A stretch of DNA of 64,000 nucleotides from Elioraea rosea (lineage in GTDB: Bacteria; Pseudomonadota; Alphaproteobacteria; Acetobacterales; Acetobacteraceae), in the NCBI RefSeq assembly GCF_007644105.1, contig NZ_VFAC01000019.1, positions 17,084-81,083 on the forward strand, in the 5' to 3' direction. Every line of letters starts with the position of its first letter. Position 1 is the first letter of the stretch. Of the stretch, positions 16,509-25,370 are shown in pieces. The position numbers and the translations under genes are program-made. The notes beneath the pieces were generated by a model that did no database searches, was not told the DNA's origin, and saw only the letters and a list, made by a program, of their open reading frames with translations.

Positions 16509-18179
16509 TCACGCCGCGGGCAGCCTGACGACGAAGCGCGCGCCGATCACCTCGCCTGCGGCGTTGCGCCTGTTCTCTGCCGAGATCGTGCCGCGCAGCG
16601 CATCGATGATCTGGCGCGAGATCGAGAGGCCGAGGCCCGAATGCTGGCCGAAACGCTCGCCCGTCGGCCGCTCCGAGTAGAAGCGCTCGAACACGTGCTC
16701 GAGCCGGGCTTCGGGAATGCCAGGCCCCTCGTCCTCGACGGCGATCTCCACCGTTCTGCCGAGCGTCCGCCCGGTCAGGAAGATGCGCCCGTCCGGTGGG
16801 CTGAAGCTCACCGCGTTGGCGATCAGGTTGCGCAGCACCTGAACGAGACGCCCCTCCACGCCACGCACGGCGAGGCCCTCGGCGGGCGCATCGAGAACGA
16901 TGCGCGCCCCGCCCTCTGCCCGCGTCGCCTCGTTCAGCTCGGCGAGCGTGGCGAGGATGGGGGCGATGTCGATCGCCTCCGTCGGCGTGCGGGACAGCTC
17001 CGCATCGACGCGGCTCGCATCGGAAATGTCGCTGATCAGCCTGTCGAGCCGCTGCACGTCCTCCGCGATGATGGCCAGAAGCCGCTGCTGCCGCTCGGGG
17101 TCGGACAGGCGCTTGAGCGTCTCGATCGCGCTGCGGATGGAGGTGAGCGGGTTCTTGATCTCGTGCGACACGTCTGCGGCGAAGCGCTCGATCGCGTCCA
17201 TGCGCGCCCAGAGGGCGGAGGCGCTTTCGTCGAGCGCATCGGCAAGTTCGCCGATCTCGTCGCGCCGGGCGACGAGGTCACGCGGCACGCTGCCCGACCG
17301 GCCGCGCCCCTCGCGCATGCGCATCGCCGCCTTGGCCAGCCGCCGCACGGGCCGCGCGATGGTGGCTGCGAGATAGACCGACATCGCGACCGTCACCACA
17401 AGCGCCATCGCGACGATGGCGAGGATGGAGACACGCACCTGGAACACGGCCTGGTCGACCTCTTGCGCCTCGCGCGTGAACACCACGACGCCGACGGTGC
17501 GCCGGTTCCGGCTCACCGGCACGGCGACGGAGGCGATCAGACGGCCATCGGCGGTGCGCCGGAGTACCGGCGCGAGCTCGCCCTCGCCGGTGCGCTGGAA
17601 TTCGCCCTGCAGGTCGGGCATCCAGTCCGCGCCGTCGGGCAGCGTCGGGTAGGTGAGGCCACGAACGAGCAGCGCCATCGCCGCGTCGTAGCCGTGCTCG
17701 ACGAGCGTTCCGAAGAAGCCGCGCGAGGCTGGCGGCTCGGGAAGCGGCTCGGTGACGACGGTGCCGCCGGGCCCGGGCAGGACGCGGCTGTCAGCGAGGA
17801 GGATGCCTTCCGGGCTGTAGAGTCGCGCCTGCGCCCCCGGCGTGGGCTCGACGAGGCGCCGCAGCAGCGGCCTCGCGAGATCGACATTGATGCTCGGCGC
17901 GTCGGGGTTCTCGATGTTCGTCGCACTCTCGCCGATCGCCCCGGCATAGATCTGCGCCTGGGTGCGCAGTCCCGCGACCGCGGCGTCCACGAGCCCCTTC
18001 TGGTAGTCGTCGAGATAAAGGAGGGCAGCCGCAAGCAGGCCGACGGGAAGCGCGTTGACGATCAGGATGCGCTTGAGCAGGGGCGAGACGCGCCGTCGCG
18101 CGAAGCGCGGCCGCCGGGGCTCCTGCCGGCGCGCCTGCGCCGGTGCCGCCTCGGCAGCCTGCATCGCCGTGTCGGGCAT
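16509..18179 (-). CDS. chvG: Sensor histidine kinase ChvG (ExoS)
   Basis: This 556-residue membrane kinase has TM1 at about 34-56, a large periplasmic sensor domain, TM2 at about 250-272, a HAMP domain, the phospho-acceptor His339 in DVSHEIKNPLTSIRSA, and the ATPase motifs NLIANAVSFSPP, EDEGPGIPE and SGLGLSISRQII. ChvG/ExoS senses acidity or envelope signals and phosphorylates ChvI, controlling surface polysaccharide, motility and metabolism. It lies 20 bases after chvI and upstream of hprK, as in Rhizobium and Agrobacterium. Confidence 0.93.
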   Translation of the reverse strand: MPDTAMQAAEAAPAQARRQEPRRPRFARRRVSPLLKRILIVNALPVGLLAAALLYLDDYQKGLVDAAVAGLRTQAQIYAGAIGESATNIENPDAPSINVDLARPLLRRLVEPTPGAQARLYSPEGILLADSRVLPGPGGTVVTEPLPEPPASRGFFGTLVEHGYDAAMALLVRGLTYPTLPDGADWMPDLQGEFQRTGEGELAPVLRRTADGRLIASVAVPVSRNRRTVGVVVFTREAQEVDQAVFQVRVSILAIVAMALVVTVAMSVYLAATIARPVRRLAKAAMRMREGRGRSGSVPRDLVARRDEIGELADALDESASALWARMDAIERFAADVSHEIKNPLTSIRSAIETLKRLSDPERQQRLLAIIAEDVQRLDRLISDISDASRVDAELSRTPTEAIDIAPILATLAELNEATRAEGGARIVLDAPAEGLAVRGVEGRLVQVLRNLIANAVSFSPPDGRIFLTGRTLGRTVEIAVEDEGPGIPEARLEHVFERFYSERPTGERFGQHSGLGLSISRQIIDALRGTISAENRRNAAGEVIGARFVVRLPAA

Positions 18180-18199
18180 GGGTGCGCGCCCCCTTCGGG

Positions 18200-18901
18200 C
18201 TACTCCTCCTTGTAGCGGTAGCCGATGCCGTAGAGCGTCTCGATCTGGGTGAAGGTGTTGTCGACGGTACGGAACTTCTTCCGGATGCGCTTCACATGGC
18301 TGTCGATCGTGCGGTCATCGACGTAGATGTTCTCTCCATAGGCCGCATCGATCAGCTGGTCGCGGCTCTTGACGATGCCAGGACGCGCAGCGAGCGCCTT
18401 GACGAGCAGGAACTCGGTGACGGTGAGCTGCACGTTCGCGCCCTTCCACAGGCACAGGTGCCGGTTCTCGTCGAGCGTCAGGCTTCCCCGCGTCAGCACG
18501 CCGGAGGAGGGCGCGCCGGAGCCCTCGCCGCGCGCGGTCTCGTTGCGCCGGAGCAGAGCGCGGATGCGCTCGAGCACCAGGCGCTGGCTGAACGGCTTGG
18601 TGATGTAGTCGTCCGCCCCGAGCCTCAGCCCCATCAGCTCGTCGAGCTCCTCGTCCTTCGACGTGAGGAAGATCACCGGCAGGGCGGATTGCTTGCGCAG
18701 CCTCTGCAGCAGCTCGAGCCCGTCCATCCGCGGCATCTTGATGTCGAGCACCGCGAGGTCGACCGGCTTGGCGGCGATGCCGTGCAGCGCGCTCTCGCCA
18801 TCGGTGTAGGTGCGCACCTGGAACCCCTCCGCCTCGAGCGTCATCTGCAGCGAGGTGAGGATGTTGCGGTCGTCGTCGACAAGGGCGATGGTCTGCGCCA
18901 T
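18200..18901 (-). CDS. chvI: Response regulator ChvI
   Basis: This 233-residue OmpR/PhoB-type regulator has a receiver domain with acidic pocket DDD (9-11), phosphorylated Asp53 in [11 protein letters not shown], and Lys in FLTSKDEE. It has a winged-helix DNA-binding domain with [17 protein letters not shown] and VKRIRKKFR. It is the partner of ChvG and the first gene of the chvI-chvG-hprK-rapZ-manX-ptsH-ptsI block. Confidence 0.94.
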   Translation of the reverse strand: MAQTIALVDDDRNILTSLQMTLEAEGFQVRTYTDGESALHGIAAKPVDLAVLDIKMPRMDGLELLQRLRKQSALPVIFLTSKDEELDELMGLRLGADDYITKPFSQRLVLERIRALLRRNETARGEGSGAPSSGVLTRGSLTLDENRHLCLWKGANVQLTVTEFLLVKALAARPGIVKSRDQLIDAAYGENIYVDDRTIDSHVKRIRKKFRTVDNTFTQIETLYGIGYRYKEE

Positions 18902-18978
18902 GGAAACTCCTCTTCCCCGGTGAGCTGCCGCGGCCGGGGGGCGCGCAGTATGGCCGAAACTGCAGGGGGCGTGAATTC

Positions 18979-19746
18979 ATGGCGCTGGACGAGGCGCAGC
19001 GCGAGGCCTTTGCCCGGTCGAAGGAGGCTGCCCCCGGCAAGGCAAGGGCGCTGATCCGCGCCGCTGGCGAGGCGACGCTCGCGACCGTCGCCGACGGCCA
19101 GCCCTATGCCAGCCTGGTGACGCCGGCCACCGCGGGCGACCTCTCGATCCTCCTCTGGCTGTCCGCCCTCTCGCCGCACACGCGCCACCTCGCGGCCGAG
19201 CCGCGCTGCGCGCTGCTCTTCACCGGCGAGGCGGCGGGCCCGAACCCGCAGACCCGACCTCGCGTGACCGTGACCGGCACGGCAGAGCGGCTCGAGGGCG
19301 AAGGGGCGGCCGCCCTGAAGGCACGCTGGCTCGCCCGGCACCCCTACGCGACGCTCTATGCCGAGCTGCCCGATTTCTCGCTCTGGTGCATCGTGCCACG
19401 CGAGGCGCAGTTCGTCGGCGGCTTCGCGATGGCGCACCGCCTCGGCGCCTCGGCGCTTCTGCCCGACCAGGATGCGGCTGCCGCCATCGCCGCGGCGGAG
19501 GCGGAGATCGTCGGCCACGTCAACGCCGACCATGCCGATGCCTGCGACGCGATCGCGACGGGGCTGCTCGGCGGCGAGGGCGCTGGCTGGCGCCTCATCG
19601 CCGTCGACGTCGATGGCTGCGACTTCGCCCGCGAGGACGCGGTGCTTCGCCTCGCCTTCGAGAGGCCGGTGGCCGATGCCGATGGGGTGCGGCGGGCGCT
19701 CATCCTCGCGGCCCGGGCGGGCCGGGAGGCTCAGCCTCCCTCGTAG
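18979..19746 (+). CDS. HugZ-like haem/pyridoxamine-oxidase-fold protein
   Basis: This 255-residue protein has an N-terminal FMN-binding split-barrel domain (about 20-165; LATVADGQPYASLVTPA, FTGEAAGPNPQTRPRVTVTG) and a C-terminal DUF2470 domain with HVNADHADACDAIA. This pairing defines the HugZ/HutZ haem-utilisation family. Some members degrade haem; others only bind it. The 3' end overlaps the convergent aminotransferase gene by 16 bases. The start at 18979 is preceded by a purine-rich AGGGGG. Confidence 0.85.
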   Translation: MALDEAQREAFARSKEAAPGKARALIRAAGEATLATVADGQPYASLVTPATAGDLSILLWLSALSPHTRHLAAEPRCALLFTGEAAGPNPQTRPRVTVTGTAERLEGEGAAALKARWLARHPYATLYAELPDFSLWCIVPREAQFVGGFAMAHRLGASALLPDQDAAAAIAAAEAEIVGHVNADHADACDAIATGLLGGEGAGWRLIAVDVDGCDFAREDAVLRLAFERPVADADGVRRALILAARAGREAQPPS

Positions 19747-20651
19747 TCGACCGGCGTGGCGAGCCAGCCTTCCTCGTGCCGCCGCCAGTAGAGATCGTGC
19801 ATCGCACGGGTGACGGGCCCCGGCCGCCCCTCGCCCACCGGCGCGCCGTCGAGGCGCGAGACCGGCATGATCCCGCCGGCGGTGCTTGTCAGGAAGATCT
19901 CCTCCGCCCGCGCGAGCTCCGAGGCGTGCAGCGCGCGTTCCTCGACGGCAAGCTGCAATTCGGGCGCGAGCTCGATCACGCTTCGGCGCGTCATCCCCTC
20001 GAACATGCCGCGATCGGGCGTGACCAGGGTTCGGCCGTGGAGCGCGAAGACGTTGAAACCTGGCCCTTCGGTCAGGTTGCCGTCGCGGTCGGGCAGGAGC
20101 GGCACGTCCGCGCCACGGTCCTGCGCCTCGAAGATGCCCATGGTCAGGTCGAGCCAGTGGAAGTTCTTGATGCGCGGATCGACCGCCTCGGGCGGGATTC
20201 GCTGCGTTTTCGTCACGACCAGCGAGAGCCCCTCGCGCCGCTGCGCCTCGTTGGCGATCCACACGAAGGGCTGCGCGAAGGCGGTGAACCGATTCTGGCA
20301 GAGCTTCGGGTCGCGCGTTCCGGGTGGCGGCACGCCTCGCGTGAGCGCCATCTGCACATACGCATCGGCGAGGCCGGCGCGGCGGACGCAGCCATGCAGG
20401 ATCGCCGCGATCTCCTCGCGCGGCAGGGGCAACGTCATCCGCAGCCCAGCCACCGAACGCTCGAACCGGTCGAGATGGTCCTCGAGCCGGAAGAACCGCC
20501 CCTTCCACACATGCACCACGTCATAGGTCGCGTCGGAGCGGACGAAGCCGCGATCGAGCATGGCGATCGTCGCCTCCTCGAGCGGCATGTAGCGGCCTTC
20601 CGCATAGGCGACGCCGCGGGAGGGCGCGGCGCCCGGCATGTGCATGGTCAA
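19731..20651 (-). CDS. Class IV PLP aminotransferase (D-amino-acid/branched-chain type)
   Basis: This 306-residue fold-type IV enzyme has the family opening LDRGFVRSDATYDVVHVWKG, the catalytic Lys in DPRIKNFHWLDLTMG, and EGPGFNVFALHG plus IFLTSTAGGIMPV for cofactor phosphate and substrate binding. It could be a D-alanine, branched-chain or 4-amino-4-deoxychorismate-type enzyme; the substrate cannot be fixed. The reading starts with TTG at 20651 nine bases after GGAGGG; an ATG two codons in (20645) is also reasonable. Confidence 0.85.
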   Translation of the reverse strand: MTMHMPGAAPSRGVAYAEGRYMPLEEATIAMLDRGFVRSDATYDVVHVWKGRFFRLEDHLDRFERSVAGLRMTLPLPREEIAAILHGCVRRAGLADAYVQMALTRGVPPPGTRDPKLCQNRFTAFAQPFVWIANEAQRREGLSLVVTKTQRIPPEAVDPRIKNFHWLDLTMGIFEAQDRGADVPLLPDRDGNLTEGPGFNVFALHGRTLVTPDRGMFEGMTRRSVIELAPELQLAVEERALHASELARAEEIFLTSTAGGIMPVSRLDGAPVGEGRPGPVTRAMHDLYWRRHEEGWLATPVDYEGG

Positions 20652-20675
20652 TCCTGTTCTCCCTCCTGCGGGTGG

Positions 20676-21227
20676 TCAGCGGGAGGGACGATAGCGCGTG
20701 ATCTTCGAGCCTTGCAGCCCGATGCCGGCCATCAGCCCGCTCTGGCCGAACACGATGCCATAGACATCCTGCGTCAGCGTCGTCGAGGACATGCGGGCGG
20801 CATAGGCCTCGTCGACCATGACGAAGGACGGGCCCGAGCCGATTTCCCACCCGTCCGACCGGTCGAGCCAGCGCACCGCCTCCTCGTTCATCAGGAACAG
20901 CGCGTAGCTGAACTTTTGCGCCCCGGCCTGGAGCCCGTAGGACACCGCCTGCGTGCGGTAGTAGCCGACCGTCTTGTCCCCGCGGCGCAGGGCACCGTAG
21001 CCGATCTCGCCGCCGATCATGAGCCCGGCCTTCGTCACCTCGGGGAAGATCAGGATGGCCACGGCCTTCTCGCCGAGCGCCCTGGCCTGCGGCTTGGCGC
21101 GGTACAGCCGGGCGAGCGCCGCGGTGGCGTCGCGGTCGATCTCCGCGGCCGTCGCGGCGCGCGCCACGCCAGGCAACGCCGCAAGGGGGGCGGAAAGGAG
21201 AAGCATGCGACGGGTGCTCATCGTCAT
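20676..21227 (-). CDS. Exported SYLF-domain (YSC84-related) lipid-binding protein
   Basis: This 183-residue protein has a signal peptide with a twin-Arg (STRRMLLLSAPLAAL, about 23 residues). The mature part matches SYLF/Ysc84 proteins: AVAILIFPEVTKAGLMIGGEIGYGALR, SYGLQAGAQKFSYALFLMNEEAV and a late DVYGIVFGQSGLMAGIGLQGSKIT. The family binds phosphoinositides in eukaryotes; the bacterial role is unclear, perhaps outer-envelope lipid binding. It lies 24 bases upstream of the aminotransferase gene on the same strand. Confidence 0.85.
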   Translation of the reverse strand: MTMSTRRMLLLSAPLAALPGVARAATAAEIDRDATAALARLYRAKPQARALGEKAVAILIFPEVTKAGLMIGGEIGYGALRRGDKTVGYYRTQAVSYGLQAGAQKFSYALFLMNEEAVRWLDRSDGWEIGSGPSFVMVDEAYAARMSSTTLTQDVYGIVFGQSGLMAGIGLQGSKITRYRPSR

Positions 21228-21274
21228 GGTCCTTGTCGTTGTGCGCCGCAGGGCGCCGGTGGGATAGTGCCCGA

Positions 21275-21931
21275 ATGGAACGAGTGATCGACGATTTCCT
21301 GCTGGCCTTCGTGGCGCTCCTGTCGATCATCAACCCGGTCGGGCTGGTCTTCGTGTTTCGCGAGATGACGGTCTGGGCGGCAGCTTCGGAGCGGAAGAAG
21401 CTCTCCTCGCGCATTGCCATCTATGCGCTCGCGGTGATGCTGTGCAGCTACTTCTTCGGCACCTTCGTGCTCGCCTTCTTCGGCATCACCCTGCCCGTGC
21501 TGCGGATCGCCGGCGGCCTCGTCGTCGCCTCCGCCGGCTGGGGTCTCCTGCAGAAGAGACCCGAGCAGGAAGCGGCGCCGGCGGCGATGGATACCGCGCC
21601 GATCATGCAGATGGCCTTCTATCCCCTGACCATGCCGCTGACGACGGGCCCCGGCACGATCGCGGTCTCGATCGCGCTCGGTGCGGCGCGAACCGAGCGC
21701 GAGGGCGCGCTGATCGTCTCCGCGGTCGGCGGCTTCGTTGCCGCTGCCGTCGTGGTCGCGGCGATCATCCTGCTCTTCTACCGCAACGCAGACAGGATCG
21801 TCCGGCTCGCCGGCAACGAGGGGGCGAGGGTGGTCACGACACTCTCGGCCTTCCTGCTTCTCTGCGTCGGAATCCAGATCATGGTCACGGGCGTGATCGA
21901 GGTCGCGCGGCTCGCCATGGCGCCCGCGTGA
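21275..21931 (+). CDS. MarC family integral membrane protein
   Basis: This 218-residue inner-membrane protein has about six TM helices and the MarC family motif INPVG near residue 20 (LSIINPVGLVFVF), with a second NPxG-like loop AFYPLTMPLTTGPGTIAV. MarC proteins were once linked to multiple antibiotic resistance, which was not upheld, and an amino acid efflux role has been suggested. The ATG at 21275 gives the usual N terminus; the ribosome site is weak. Convergent with the AspT-type gene downstream. Confidence 0.88.
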   Translation: MERVIDDFLLAFVALLSIINPVGLVFVFREMTVWAAASERKKLSSRIAIYALAVMLCSYFFGTFVLAFFGITLPVLRIAGGLVVASAGWGLLQKRPEQEAAPAAMDTAPIMQMAFYPLTMPLTTGPGTIAVSIALGAARTEREGALIVSAVGGFVAAAVVVAAIILLFYRNADRIVRLAGNEGARVVTTLSAFLLLCVGIQIMVTGVIEVARLAMAPA

Positions 21932-21942
21932 GGCGCCGCCGC

Positions 21943-23646
21943 TCATGCGGCGACGAGGTTGACGATCACCGTGCCCCATGACGTCAGCAGGATGTGCCCG
22001 ATCGGCACGGCGGGGGTGTAGCCGAGGACGGAGACGGTGCTGCCCGAGCGCTCCTGAACGGCGGCCATCGCGGCCGTCATCGTCTGGCCGCCCGCGAGGG
22101 CGCCGAGCAGGAGCTGCGGGTGCAGCTTCAGCACATGGTGGCCGAAATAGAGCCCGACGATGAGCGGCACCATCGTCACCACCATGCCGCCGAGCAGAAG
22201 GCCGATCCCTGCCTCGGCGATGGCCTGGAAGAAGATCGGCCCGGCATGCAGCCCCGTCATCGCGACGAAGGCGGCAAGCCCGAGCGCGGTCATCAGCGCG
22301 ATCGCGCCGTCGGGAATTCGGCCGAACAACGGGTACCGCGTGCGGAGATGGCCGACGACCAGCCCGGCCAGAAGCGTGCCGACGCTGGTCGAGAGCGAGA
22401 TGCGCATTCCCCCGATCGGAATCGTCACGAGCACGCCGACGAGCCCGCCAAGGAAGATGGCGAGCCCGAGCACGACGAAATCGGTCTGCTCCGTCGGGCG
22501 GACGATCGGGCCGATCAGCTTCGCCGCGCGCTCGACGGTGGGCACCGCACCGACCACCGTGAGCACGTCGCCGCGCAGGATCTCCGTGCCCGGGGCGATC
22601 GGGATCTCCTGCCCGCCACGCGTGATGGCGCGAAGATAGACGCCGCGCGAGGTCTCTGCCGTCGCGAGCTCTGCAAGCGTCCTGCCGGCGATGGCACGCG
22701 ACGTCACCAGCACATCGACGACGCTGACGACGATATCGAGCAATTCGCGGTCCTCGACCTCCTCGCGCTGGCGGCCGATCAGGTCGACCAGCACCTCGCG
22801 CCGGCCGGACACGGCGACGATGTCGCCTGCCTCCAGCCTGTCGTCGAGCGCCAGGTCGCGGCACCCATCGCCACGCCGCACGCGGTGCAGGAAGATGCGC
22901 TGCGGCAAGGCGCCCTGCTCGATCTCGGCGACGGTCTTGCCGACCGCCGGGCCGCCCTCGGTCACGCGATAGGCGCGCAGCTCGAACCGGCGCCAGGCCG
23001 ATGCCGTCCCGGGCGCCTGATGGGTGATGCCGAGCTCCGCCTCGAGCGCGCGGGCGGAGGCGACGAGGTCGGCCCCGATCAGCTTCGGCGCGAGGGAACT
23101 GAGGAACCAGATCATCCCTGCCGCGCCGAACAGGTAGCAGACCGCGTCGGCCACCGCGATGTGGGCGACGAAGCGGGCACGGTCCGCCTCGGGGATGGGC
23201 AGCGCGTTGATCGCCTCCGTCGCCGTGCCCATGGCAGGGCTCTCTGTGAGCGCGCCGGAAACCAGGCCCGCCGCGAAGCCGGGGTCGAGCCCGAGGAGCT
23301 TGGCGACGGCGAAGGCCGTGCCCAGGCCGGCGACGGACATCACCACCGCGACAAGCACGGGCTTCAGCCCGTCCCGCTTCAGGGCCTGCATGAACTGCGG
23401 CCCGACCGAGTAGCCGATGCCGAACAGGAACAGCAGGAACAGGATCGACTTCGCCGTGCCGGAGACCGGCACATGCGCGACCTGCCCCACCGCGATGCCG
23501 GCGAAGAGCGACCCGGTGACGGGCCCGAGCTTCAGCGGCCCGAGCTGCAGCGAACCGATCCAGTACCCGATGCCGATGACGAGGAAGAGCGTGAGCTCGG
23601 GATACTTGACGAGGAACTCCTGGGCCCACGCCATCGCCGCCTCCAC
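21943..23646 (-). CDS. AspT/YidE-YbjL family antiporter, copy 1
   Basis: This 567-residue protein has the AspT (AAE) family layout. N-terminal TM helices include SLQLGPLKLGPVTGSLFAGI and LFLLFLFGIGYSVGPQF; two central TrkA-C (RCK-C) domains lie at about 205-375; C-terminal TM helices include FLGGLVGVL and GALAGGQTMTAAMAAVQERS. AspT exchanges aspartate for alanine and is electrogenic. Its gene begins three bases after the stop of a second AspT-type gene, behind the decarboxylase, so it is probably part of a decarboxylation/antiport unit. Substrates unknown. Confidence 0.87.
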   Translation of the reverse strand: MEAAMAWAQEFLVKYPELTLFLVIGIGYWIGSLQLGPLKLGPVTGSLFAGIAVGQVAHVPVSGTAKSILFLLFLFGIGYSVGPQFMQALKRDGLKPVLVAVVMSVAGLGTAFAVAKLLGLDPGFAAGLVSGALTESPAMGTATEAINALPIPEADRARFVAHIAVADAVCYLFGAAGMIWFLSSLAPKLIGADLVASARALEAELGITHQAPGTASAWRRFELRAYRVTEGGPAVGKTVAEIEQGALPQRIFLHRVRRGDGCRDLALDDRLEAGDIVAVSGRREVLVDLIGRQREEVEDRELLDIVVSVVDVLVTSRAIAGRTLAELATAETSRGVYLRAITRGGQEIPIAPGTEILRGDVLTVVGAVPTVERAAKLIGPIVRPTEQTDFVVLGLAIFLGGLVGVLVTIPIGGMRISLSTSVGTLLAGLVVGHLRTRYPLFGRIPDGAIALMTALGLAAFVAMTGLHAGPIFFQAIAEAGIGLLLGGMVVTMVPLIVGLYFGHHVLKLHPQLLLGALAGGQTMTAAMAAVQERSGSTVSVLGYTPAVPIGHILLTSWGTVIVNLVAA

Positions 23647-23649
23647 CCG

Positions 23650-25350
23650 CTACTGCGCGAGAAGCATCGCGAAGTAGCCGAACACCGTCAGCAGCACGCC
23701 CGAGACCGCGTAGCCGACGGGGAAGCCGATCCACGGCACGTTGGACTGGATCTCCACTGCCGCCTCGCGGCACGGCCCGGAATGGCTTCTAGCCCCGGCG
23801 ACACCGCCCATCAGCACGGCGGGGTTGATGCGGAACACGTGGTAGCCGATCGCCCACACGATCACCGGCGGCACCGAGCAGGCGACGAAGCCGACGAGGA
23901 AGATCTTGAGCGCGAGCACGCCGGTGAGCTGCGCGAGAAGCGAGTTGCCCGCGTTGATGCCGACGATGGCGACGAAGACGACGAGACCGAGATCCTCGAG
24001 AACGTTGCGCGCCGCAGTCGGCGTATTGCCGAAGAACCTGAGCCGGGAGGAGAGCGACGAGACGATCACCCCTGAAACGAGAAGCCCGCCCGCGTTGCCC
24101 AGCCCGATGCTGGCGCCGAAGGCCGGGAAGCTGATCGCGCCGATCAGGAAGCCGAGGATCATGCCGAAGGAGAGGGTGAACAGGTCGGTCGCCACGGAGG
24201 GGCGTACGACGCGGCCGAAGGTCTGGCCGATGCGGTCGACCGCGTCCTTGAGGCCGACGATCGTCACGACGTCCATGCGCTGCAGCGTAGTGTTCGAGCC
24301 GATCGGAACCGGCACGCCGCCACGCTCGATCTTCTGCACCTGGACCTGGTCGGCGCCGGGAAGGGCGCGCCACTCGTCGCGAGTCTTCTGCAGCATCTCC
24401 TTGTTGGTGATCAGCACTTCCGCCTGGTCGAGCGGAATGTCGAGCGCGAGCCGGTCCGACACTTCCGGCCCGATCAGGCCCATCTTCTCCGTCATCGCCT
24501 CGCGGCGGCCGCCGAGGGCGATCACGTCGCCGAGCCGCAGCGGCTCCTCCTGCGCCGCGCCGAGCGCTGCGCCGTCGCGCACGAGGTTTGCGAAGCGGTA
24601 CTCGGGGTTCTCGCGCAGGAGTTCGCGCATCGTGCGGCCGACCCAGGCCGTGTTCTCGAGCCGGTAGGCGCGAAGCGCGCCCGGTGTCCAGCCAGACAGG
24701 GCAGGACTGTCGCCCGAGGCGACGCCGTGCTCCTTCTCGTAGGCGCGGGCGGCGGCCTTCGCATCGATGCCCCACCAGGCGGGGAGGTACTTGGTGATCA
24801 GGATGATGCCGACGGTGCCCCAGATGTAGGTGATGCCATAGGACAGCGCGATCATCGCCGTGACCTGCTCGGCCGTCGTGCCCTCTGGCAGGCGCACCAC
24901 GCCGGCCGTCACAGCCTGCTCGGCCGAGCCGATCGCGGCAGACATGGTCTGCGAGCCGGCCAGCATGCCGCCGGCTGCACCCGGGGGAAGTTCGAGGATG
25001 CGCGCGCCGAGCACGACGATGGCGAGCCCGATCACGCAGGAGACGATCGCGAGGAAGGTGAACTTGATGCCGTCGCCGCCGAGGCTGTTGACGAAGGACG
25101 GCCCGACGCGGAGCCCCACGCCGTACATGAAGAGATAGTAGAAGAGGCTCTTGGCAAAATTGTCGAGCGCGAGCGTGACGCCGTACACGCTCGCCCACAC
25201 CGCGAGGCCACAGCCGATGATGATGGCGGATGCCACCATGCCGAGCCCGTAGCCCGCGATGCTCTTCCTGCCGAGCCATACGGCGAGACCCACCGTGAGG
25301 AACAGCAGGATGAAGGGGTTTGCGGCGAGGAACTGGAAGAACGCTTGCAT
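23650..25350 (-). CDS. AspT/YidE-YbjL family antiporter, copy 2
   Basis: This 566-residue paralogue of the adjacent antiporter has the same plan: N-terminal helices with MYGVGLRVGPSFVNSLGGDG, AGSQTMSAAIGSAEQAV, two TrkA-C domains (about 210-370), and C-terminal helices. The ATG at 25350 was chosen for the strong GGAGGA upstream and because the family N terminus begins there; a longer reading would run into the decarboxylase gene. Spacing to that gene is 20 bases. The two copies may form a heteromer or carry different substrates. Confidence 0.86.
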   Translation of the reverse strand: MQAFFQFLAANPFILLFLTVGLAVWLGRKSIAGYGLGMVASAIIIGCGLAVWASVYGVTLALDNFAKSLFYYLFMYGVGLRVGPSFVNSLGGDGIKFTFLAIVSCVIGLAIVVLGARILELPPGAAGGMLAGSQTMSAAIGSAEQAVTAGVVRLPEGTTAEQVTAMIALSYGITYIWGTVGIILITKYLPAWWGIDAKAAARAYEKEHGVASGDSPALSGWTPGALRAYRLENTAWVGRTMRELLRENPEYRFANLVRDGAALGAAQEEPLRLGDVIALGGRREAMTEKMGLIGPEVSDRLALDIPLDQAEVLITNKEMLQKTRDEWRALPGADQVQVQKIERGGVPVPIGSNTTLQRMDVVTIVGLKDAVDRIGQTFGRVVRPSVATDLFTLSFGMILGFLIGAISFPAFGASIGLGNAGGLLVSGVIVSSLSSRLRFFGNTPTAARNVLEDLGLVVFVAIVGINAGNSLLAQLTGVLALKIFLVGFVACSVPPVIVWAIGYHVFRINPAVLMGGVAGARSHSGPCREAAVEIQSNVPWIGFPVGYAVSGVLLTVFGYFAMLLAQ

Positions 25351-25370
25351 GGCTCTGTCCTCCCCCGCGC

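Noticed and set aside
21224..23773. 849-residue open frame on the minus strand
   Set aside because: An out-of-frame reading over the AspT-type gene; Arg-rich low-complexity sequence without motifs.
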